Shown: in pieces, positions 57,223 to 64,000 of the stretch
Layout: each line of letters starts with the position of its first letter
Numbering within the stretch: position 1 is the first letter of the stretch
Origin: Mycobacterium colombiense
Lineage (GTDB): Bacteria > Actinomycetota > Actinomycetes > Mycobacteriales > Mycobacteriaceae
Direction of reading: 5' to 3'
Length of the DNA stretch: 64,000 nt
NCBI RefSeq assembly: GCF_001672755.1
Contig: NZ_LZKI01000119.1
Location: 1-64,000 of the forward strand
Notes under the pieces: model-generated
The model's database searches: none
Told to the model about the DNA's origin: nothing
The model's input: the letters and a program-made list of their open reading frames with translations, nothing else
Program-made: the position numbers and the translations under genes

Positions 57223-57656
57223 AGCCAGCGTCGCGCCGTGCCGCCGGTATCGGCGAACACCGGATCGACCCGGCCCCCGGCCAGCTCGCTCAGCACACCC
57301 GCGCCGGCCAACGCGTGATAGCCGCCGATGACGTCGGTGGCCCGGTGCAGGCCGATGTCCAGCAGCGCGGCCGCCGCCAGGCTGGACGTGTAGCCCTCCG
57401 AACACAGGATCACCCATTCGACGTCGTCGCCGACGGCCTCGGGCAGCCTGGCCTCGCTGGTGGGATCGCAGCGCCACTCCAGGACGTTGCGTTCGATGAT
57501 CAGCGCCCCGGGCACCTCACCCTCGCGAAAGCGCTGGGCCTGGGGCCGGATGTCGACCAGCACCGCGCCGCGCCGCAGCGCATCGGGCACTTCCACGGCG
57601 GGCAGGCGGCGATACCGGCGCCGGGCGGATCTCAAGACGACGTCGATGCGGCTCAT
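57219..57656 (-). CDS. Rhodanese-domain protein
   Basis: A 145-aa single rhodanese domain with V-D-I-R-P-Q-A-Q-R near residue 34 and the active-site loop L-C-S-E-G-Y-T-S-S near 84 carrying Cys. It would transfer sulfane sulfur. The ATG overlaps the cysteine dioxygenase stop (ATGA), so the two are cotranslated and probably metabolically linked. 3' end overlaps the membrane hydrolase stop by 4 bp. Confidence 0.88.
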   Translation of the reverse strand: MSRIDVVLRSARRRYRRLPAVEVPDALRRGAVLVDIRPQAQRFREGEVPGALIIERNVLEWRCDPTSEARLPEAVGDDVEWVILCSEGYTSSLAAAALLDIGLHRATDVIGGYHALAGAGVLSELAGGRVDPVFADTGGTARRWL

Positions 57657-58273
57657 GGCGATCCTTCCGGCTGGTCGGTCAGTTCGGTGCGTTCGCGGCG
57701 CAGCGTCTTGCGGTCGGTGATCTCGTAGTACGACATCGCCGTCAGGGGTGGCGAATAGGCATGCACGCTCAGGGTCGGCTGCACCGGCGCGGCGGCGGCC
57801 CTGGGCGCCGCTGCGACCGGTAGCGAAACGGGCACGGTGACCGGCCGCGGCGCCCAGACCACGTCGTGCACCCAGCCCAGCGGGAATCCGGCCTGATCGC
57901 CGGCGTCCAGCCGACGTCGTCGCAAAGCCCGTCCATCCCAACGGTATTCGTTCAGCGATCCGGATATGACGGTCAGCGCGCCCAGCGACCCGCCGTGGTC
58001 ATGCAGCTCGGTCGGCTGGCCGGGCACCCAGCTGATCAGCCAGACGTCGAGTTCCTCGTCGCCATGGATGCGGGTGAACCAGCGCCGCGACTCGGGTATG
58101 CCGCCCGCGGGCAACAGATGGTCGCACCGCCCGCTGAGCACATCGTCGGCGGCCTGGTCGGTGGCGTAGAGCAGATCGGGCACTCGCAGCCGCGTCGGGC
58201 CGGCGGACGGGGCGGAGAGGGCTCGCGGGCGCGGGGCAGCCACAGTAGGGACCGTGACGACGGGCACAGACAT
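57653..58273 (-). CDS. Cysteine dioxygenase family protein
   Basis: A 206-aa cupin with L-H-D-H-G near residue 92 (two iron-binding His) and a later V-H-D-V near 135 for the third. S-L-N-E-Y is near 108. It is expected to oxidise cysteine (or a related thiol) to the sulfinate. The N-terminal 25 residues are Ala/Pro-rich. Upstream partner of the rhodanese in a two-gene operon. Counterpart of H37Rv Rv1065 by place. Confidence 0.82.
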   Translation of the reverse strand: MSVPVVTVPTVAAPRPRALSAPSAGPTRLRVPDLLYATDQAADDVLSGRCDHLLPAGGIPESRRWFTRIHGDEELDVWLISWVPGQPTELHDHGGSLGALTVISGSLNEYRWDGRALRRRRLDAGDQAGFPLGWVHDVVWAPRPVTVPVSLPVAAAPRAAAAPVQPTLSVHAYSPPLTAMSYYEITDRKTLRRERTELTDQPEGSP

Positions 58274-58377
58274 TTACGGGAGCTTTCACGCGAAAACGGA
58301 CAGGACAAGCGGCGGCGTGTTACGGCCGACAACACTCGCAAAATCCGAAGCGCTCCATCACGGCCGCCAGTGTTGCA

Positions 58378-58383
58378 TAGATT
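58378..58383 (+). promoter_or_regulatory. lpqV: Predicted -10 element of lpqV (leaderless)
   Basis: TAGATT ends 6 nt before GTG 58390. Shine-Dalgarno absent. Confidence 0.45.
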
Positions 58384-58389
58384 GAGACC

Positions 58390-58830
58390 GTGCGCTGGCG
58401 CGGTGATCGGTCCCGGCGGTGGGCTGCGGTTGTTGCCGCGGCCGTCATCCTGGCGGTCACGGGGTGCTCGCACGGCGCCCACAGCGGTGGTTCTTCGTCC
58501 CCGGCACGGCAATCCGGCGGCGCCAACGGCCCGGGTTCGGCGCCCGCGGGCTCGGTGGGCCTGTCCCCCGCCGGCGTGACGACCAGGGTCGACGTGCCCG
58601 CGGACTCGACCGAAGAGGAGTACTACCAGGCCTGTCACGCCGCGAAAGAGTGGATGGACGCCCAGCCCAAGAGGGATACGTCGCTGTTCGAGCCGTATCT
58701 GTCGATGGTTCAGGCGTCCCCGGCGGGCACCGCGGGCAGCTGGAACGCGCCGTGGTCGAAGCTGACGCCGGCCCGCCAGGCCGCCGTGATCGTCGCCGCC
58801 CGCGCGGCCGCCAACGACGAATGCGGGTAG
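58390..58830 (+). CDS. lpqV: Lipoprotein LpqV
   Basis: A 146-aa lipoprotein. A basic N-terminus R-W-R-G-D-R-S-R-R precedes a hydrophobic stretch and the lipobox A-V-T-G-C (Cys at about 26). A Ser/Gly-rich linker leads to a small domain with Y-Y-Q-A-C-H-A-A-K-E-W-M and a second Cys near the end (N-D-E-C-G), possibly a disulfide. LpqV-type function is unknown. Confidence 0.85.
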   Translation: MRWRGDRSRRWAAVVAAAVILAVTGCSHGAHSGGSSSPARQSGGANGPGSAPAGSVGLSPAGVTTRVDVPADSTEEEYYQACHAAKEWMDAQPKRDTSLFEPYLSMVQASPAGTAGSWNAPWSKLTPARQAAVIVAARAAANDECG

Positions 58831-58932
58831 CGCTGCGTCCTGGCAATTCTCGGCCGCCGCGTAATTGGGATCACGGCGGAAAAAAGTGCCCGCGCCGCCC
58901 GCTCACCGAGCGCCTCCGCGCAAAATGTAGGG

Positions 58933-59997
58933 GTGCCTGACGAACTTCCGCGTCGATCAGAAGCGACCCGGGTGGCACTCGCCCTCGGCAGCGGTGGCGC
59001 CCGCGGCTACGCCCACATCGGGGTAATCGAGGCCCTGGAGGCCCGCGGCTACGACATCGTCGGCATCTCCGGCTCTTCGATGGGCGCCCTGGTCGGCGGC
59101 CTGCAGGCGGCCGGGCGGCTCGACGAGTTCGCCGACTGGGCGAAGTCGCTGACCCAGCGCACCATCCTGCGGCTGCTGGACCCGTCCATCAGCGCCGCCG
59201 GCGTGATGCGGGCCGGCAAGATCTTGGACGCGGTGCGCGACATCCTGGGGCCGGTCGCCATCGAAGAACTGCCCATCCCCTACACCGCGGTGGCGACCGA
59301 CCTGCTGGCGGGCAAGTCCGTGTGGTTTCAGCGCGGCCCCCTCGACGAGGCGATCCGGGCGTCCATTGCGATCCCCGGCGTGATCGCCCCCCACGCGGTC
59401 GACGGGCGGCTGCTCGCCGACGGCGGCATCCTGGATCCGCTGCCGCTGGCGCCGCTCGCCGCGGTCAACGCTCACCTGACCATCGCGGTGAGCCTGTCCG
59501 GCAGCGAGGCGGTCAGCAACCGCGAGCCGGAGCCGGGTGCCACCGTCGAGTGGCTGACCCGCATGGTGCGCAGCACCTCCGCGCTGCTCGACACGGCCGC
59601 CGCCCGGTCGCTGCTCGATCGGCCGACGGCGCGGGCGGTGCTGAGCAGGCTGGGCGGACCGGCCGGCGAGCCGGACAGCTGGGCGGACACCCAGGAGGAC
59701 GAGCAGCCGGTTGACGACGCCGGCGCACTGGCCGGCGTGGAACCCGACGTCCCCAAGCTGGGCAGCTTCGAGGTGATGAACCGGACGATCGACATCGCCC
59801 AGGCCGCCCTGGCCCGCCACACCCTGGCGGTCTACCCGCCCGACCTGCACATCGAGGTCCCGCGATCGACGTGCCGGGCGCTGGAATTTCACCGGGCGGT
59901 GGAGGTGATCGCCGCCGGCCGCGCGCTGGCGGACGACGCGCTGGACGCCCTGGAAGTCCAGGACGAGCAGGACGTCCCGCCCGCGATCGAGCGCTGA
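58933..59997 (+). CDS. Patatin-like phospholipase (Rv1063c-like)
   Basis: A 354-aa protein. Glycine-rich oxyanion loop G-S-G-G-A-R-G at 19-25, nucleophile Ser49 in G-S-S-M-G, catalytic Asp in A-D-G-G-I-L-D-P near 155. Patatins use a Ser-Asp dyad to hydrolyse acyl lipids. Resembles the bacterial NTE/RssA subgroup. GTG start; orientation opposed to a second patatin next door. Confidence 0.88.
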   Translation: MPDELPRRSEATRVALALGSGGARGYAHIGVIEALEARGYDIVGISGSSMGALVGGLQAAGRLDEFADWAKSLTQRTILRLLDPSISAAGVMRAGKILDAVRDILGPVAIEELPIPYTAVATDLLAGKSVWFQRGPLDEAIRASIAIPGVIAPHAVDGRLLADGGILDPLPLAPLAAVNAHLTIAVSLSGSEAVSNREPEPGATVEWLTRMVRSTSALLDTAAARSLLDRPTARAVLSRLGGPAGEPDSWADTQEDEQPVDDAGALAGVEPDVPKLGSFEVMNRTIDIAQAALARHTLAVYPPDLHIEVPRSTCRALEFHRAVEVIAAGRALADDALDALEVQDEQDVPPAIER

Positions 59998-60030
59998 GCC
60001 GCGCTCAAATCGCTTGCGCGCCAACCGCTA

Positions 60031-60900
60031 TCACAGGCCTAGGAAGCGGGCGAGGGCCGCGGCTTCGCGGCGGCCCTGCTCGCGTCCGGCCCGGGCCGAC
60101 GGGATGCGGCAGCCCGGGTCCAGCGCGTTGGGCCCGAAGGCGGCCAGCGAACCCGCATCGGCGAACACGGCGAACGCCGCGCCGGGAAACGCGGAGACCT
60201 CGGCGGCCGGCCCGGCACCGAACGGCGACGGCGCATCCACGCCCGAGGGCACCAGGACCACCGCCGTCGCGCAGTCGGCGGCCACCACGAGATTGACCGA
60301 GCTGGCCACGCCGCCGTCCATGTAGTGGCGGCCCGCGATAGTCACCGGCGGCCACGCCCCGGGCACCGCGCAGCTGGCCGCGACGGCATCGACCAGCTCG
60401 ACGTCGGAGTCGCGGTCGAAGACGGTCAATTCGCCGGTGTCGACGTCGATCGCGGTGATCCGCAGCTCCCGGTTCGGCCAGTGGTGCGACGGCAGGCGCC
60501 GCGCGATCACGTCGCGGCGCACCGGCGCGGGAACGGTTTTGGTGGCCAGCGCCACGGCGCCGATGCGCTGCATCTGTTGCCGGGTCCGGTCCAGCGTGTC
60601 TTCGTACGGCTCGCCCAGGGCCGTGAGGAACAGTTCGGTGATGGTCTCGATGTCCACGCCGGAATCGATCTCTGCCGACGACTCGGCGACCTGCCGGTCG
60701 AACAGCTCGTCCAGGGTGTGGCCGCTGCCCAGCTGCGCGGCGACCGCCGAGCCCGCCGATGTCCCGACCAGCACGTCCGACTCGGTCAGCAGCCGGGCCA
60801 CCGCCGGCGACTCGTCGGCGATGCCTCGCAGAACACCTGTCTCCCAGGCGATTCCCGCTATTCCCCCACCGGCCAGCACCAGGGCGCGTTTGGTTGTCAC
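60031..60900 (-). CDS. Patatin-like phospholipase (Rv1062-like)
   Basis: A 289-aa protein. G-G-G-I-A-G-I-A-W at 11-19 is the oxyanion loop, Ser48 in G-T-S-A-G the nucleophile and M-D-G-G-V near 200 the Asp. Not closely similar in sequence to the convergent neighbour at 58933, so the two are probably old paralogues. Lipid substrate unknown. Confidence 0.87.
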   Translation of the reverse strand: MTTKRALVLAGGGIAGIAWETGVLRGIADESPAVARLLTESDVLVGTSAGSAVAAQLGSGHTLDELFDRQVAESSAEIDSGVDIETITELFLTALGEPYEDTLDRTRQQMQRIGAVALATKTVPAPVRRDVIARRLPSHHWPNRELRITAIDVDTGELTVFDRDSDVELVDAVAASCAVPGAWPPVTIAGRHYMDGGVASSVNLVVAADCATAVVLVPSGVDAPSPFGAGPAAEVSAFPGAAFAVFADAGSLAAFGPNALDPGCRIPSARAGREQGRREAAALARFLGL

Positions 60901-60923
60901 GTCGTCTACCCTGCCAGCACGGA

Positions 60924-61814
60924 TCAGGCCAGTTGCCGGGTGTTCGGCAGGGCGTGCTGCGACGCCTCCACCGGCGAGCTCAGTTCCTCGCGACGCAGCA
61001 GATGTTTGGGCGGGTCGGGCAGGATCATGCTGCGGTGGATGTGCAGATCTGCATCGACATGGAAGAGTTCACCCGCCGGCAGCAGCCGCCAGCGTGGCTC
61101 GTCGTCCATCACCTCAGTGGCGAACACCACCGACGACCGCTCACACAGATGCTCCGACCGGGCGTGAATCCGCTTGGTGCACAAGTCGAATTCGGAATCA
61201 TGCGAAGCCGCATCGTCGGATCGATCCAGAATATAGAGGTAATGGGTTTCCGGGTAGCGCAGCGCCCACATGTCGGTGCCCGTGCTCAATAACACGTTGA
61301 CCGCGTAGATAGGAACATGCTCGGCGAGCCATCGCACGGCGTCGGTGAGGCCGGCGGTGATGTCGCCGTCGTGTGCCCGGATCGCGGCGGTGATCAACGC
61401 GAAGACCCGCTCGGAGTCGGTGTCGCCCAACACCAAGTCGTCGGTGCCGACCTCACGTAGCCGCTCGTCGAGGATGTCCAATCCTTCGAGAACGCCGTTG
61501 TGCGCGAAGATCCGTCCATCCTGCAGGAACGGGTGGGTGTTGCGGATGTCGAGCGAACCGGTGGTCGCGTATCGGACATGGGCGATGACGGTCGTGCCGG
61601 TCATCCGGTGCGCCTCGGTCGCGAATTTGGCGTCCTGCCAGGCCGCTATCGGCTCCTTGTACAGGTGCGGTTGGCCCTGTTCGTCGAAGACGCCCAGCCC
61701 GCTGCCGTCCGGATTTCGCCTGCTCTGTTGGGCCAGGCTGTCCGGGGCGTCCAGCAGCCAGAAGGTCGCGGTGCACGCGTGTGTCCCGGCGTGTAGGCCA
61801 AAGAGTCGGCACAT
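60924..61814 (-). CDS. Class II glutamine amidotransferase
   Basis: A 296-aa Ntn-type amidotransferase. The nucleophile is Cys2 (M-C-R-L-F-G-L-H) after Met removal; N-P-D-G-S-G-L-G near 35, H-V-R-Y-A-T-T-G near 80 and N-T-H-P-F near 92 are conserved. It is of the single-domain YafJ/EgtC-like type, which in EgtC acts in ergothioneine synthesis; which member this is cannot be told by eye. A TAGCGT element ends 8 nt before ATG 61814. Confidence 0.85.
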   Translation of the reverse strand: MCRLFGLHAGTHACTATFWLLDAPDSLAQQSRRNPDGSGLGVFDEQGQPHLYKEPIAAWQDAKFATEAHRMTGTTVIAHVRYATTGSLDIRNTHPFLQDGRIFAHNGVLEGLDILDERLREVGTDDLVLGDTDSERVFALITAAIRAHDGDITAGLTDAVRWLAEHVPIYAVNVLLSTGTDMWALRYPETHYLYILDRSDDAASHDSEFDLCTKRIHARSEHLCERSSVVFATEVMDDEPRWRLLPAGELFHVDADLHIHRSMILPDPPKHLLRREELSSPVEASQHALPNTRQLA

Positions 61815-61822
61815 GGCTCCCC

Positions 61823-61828
61823 ACGCTA
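61823..61828 (-). promoter_or_regulatory. Predicted -10 element of the amidotransferase gene
   Basis: On the minus strand TAGCGT ends 8 nt before ATG 61814. GGGGAG in the gap could also be a Shine-Dalgarno from an upstream transcript. Confidence 0.35.
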
Positions 61829-61839
61829 GCGGTCGCGGG

Positions 61840-62313
61840 TCAGCCCGTCAGCACGGCCGACAGGTCGTGCAGCGCCCGGCGCGCGTAGCCCTTCCACATC
61901 CTGCCCAGCACCGGCAGGGCCCAGGCCGTCAGCGCGGAGCGCGGGCGGATGTCCCAGCGCCAGGTGATCTCGGTGCCGCCCCCGGCCGGGGCGAAGATCC
62001 ATTCGCCGAGCACGTGGTCGACCAGCAGCGCCATCGGGCCGGTGACCTCCGAAAGCCGGTAGCTGAACGACCGCGGCGGGTCGACGCTGGTCAGTTCCTC
62101 GCGCATGGTGGCCCCGCCGGCCAGGTGCACGACGCGGGTCTGGCCCGCCGCGTCCCACGCGCCGGTCTGCTCGCGCACCTCCTTGATCGGCGGGAAGGGC
62201 CCATACCAGCGGTGGAAAAGCGTCGGCAGCGGAATGGGCAGTGTCCGATGGAAAGCGTCCCGGGCCGCGACCGGGGTCACCACGGATTGATCGACGACGA
62301 GTGAATGTGCCAC
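61840..62313 (-). CDS. SRPBCC (START-like) family protein
   Basis: A 157-aa protein with the SRPBCC pattern: an N-terminal strand with V-V-T-P-V-A-A-R-D-A-F-H-R, then P-P-R-S-F-S-Y-R-L-S near 75 and T-E-I-T-W-R-W-D-I-R-P near 110. It may bind a lipid or other hydrophobic ligand. GTG 62313 is about 7 nt after AAAGGCG. It lies 19 bp after fadD14 on the same strand and is probably cotranscribed. Confidence 0.8.
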   Translation of the reverse strand: MAHSLVVDQSVVTPVAARDAFHRTLPIPLPTLFHRWYGPFPPIKEVREQTGAWDAAGQTRVVHLAGGATMREELTSVDPPRSFSYRLSEVTGPMALLVDHVLGEWIFAPAGGGTEITWRWDIRPRSALTAWALPVLGRMWKGYARRALHDLSAVLTG

Positions 62314-62332
62314 CGGGGTAACGCCTTTCAGC

Positions 62333-63958
<1,626 letters not shown>

Positions 63959-64000
63959 TGATCTACCGCCTTAGTCTCGGGGCAACACCTGTGCCTTCGG

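Overview
The window is high-GC, densely coded chromosome of a slow-growing, non-tuberculous Mycobacterium (M. avium-complex-like, from recall). Evidence for the genus: the mycothiol enzyme mca, FadD/FadA/EchA/Lip families, mycobacterial lipoprotein LpqV, Pra, DesA2, Z-farnesyl diphosphate synthase, a split-function PpdK, and a gene order that, as I remember it, follows M. tuberculosis H37Rv from about Rv1128c down to Rv1058, read in reverse. No database search was possible, so names rest on recognised motifs, length and synteny from memory.

Layout. 1-6960: end of a 13E12/HNH-type protein, a DoxX membrane protein, the truncated PpdK pair, a WS/DGAT-like protein, epoxide hydrolase EphC and the alpha/beta hydrolase BpoB. 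7050-9500: zwf and gnd, the NADPH-producing oxidative pentose phosphate pair. 9600-15225: a variable stretch with an adenylate cyclase, a permuted papain-like protein, an AT-richer island with an NlpC/P60-like exported protein, small secreted and coiled-coil proteins, VOC proteins and gene fragments. 15225-28800: core genes ychF, ispH, xseA/xseB, 3-beta-HSD, esterases, glpX and fum. 28800-40600: a second cyclase, a polysaccharide deacetylase, phoH2 with an upstream cysteine-containing short ORF, desA2, a long-form glyA, coaA, two orphan membrane proteins, Z-FPP synthase, a hemolysin-III protein and a ketosteroid isomerase. 40630-40800: a three-copy 56-bp tandem repeat. 40800-53400: the mca operon, greA, metB-pra-cbs, lipU, a GDSL esterase, fadA3 and a Bax-inhibitor-1 protein. 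53590-63960: echA9/echA8, a membrane hydrolase, rhodanese plus cysteine dioxygenase, lpqV, two patatins, a glutamine amidotransferase, an SRPBCC protein and fadD14.

Functional themes are lipid and sterol breakdown (3-beta-HSD with a KstR-like box, KSI, EchA8/9, FadA3, FadD14, Lip, patatins), central carbon (GlpX, Fum, Zwf, Gnd), sulfur and thiol metabolism (MetB, Cbs, Mca, Cdo, rhodanese) and envelope functions. Many genes carry a TAnnnT -10 hexamer 6-8 nt before the start codon, as expected of mycobacterial leaderless transcripts. I saw no tRNA, rRNA, CRISPR array or intact insertion sequence. Most of the window is ordinary core genome. The most unusual spots are the short ORF ahead of phoH2, the 42-bp palindrome near 11940, the dyad between the glpX and DUF4245 promoters, the 56-bp repeat and the long-form GlyA.
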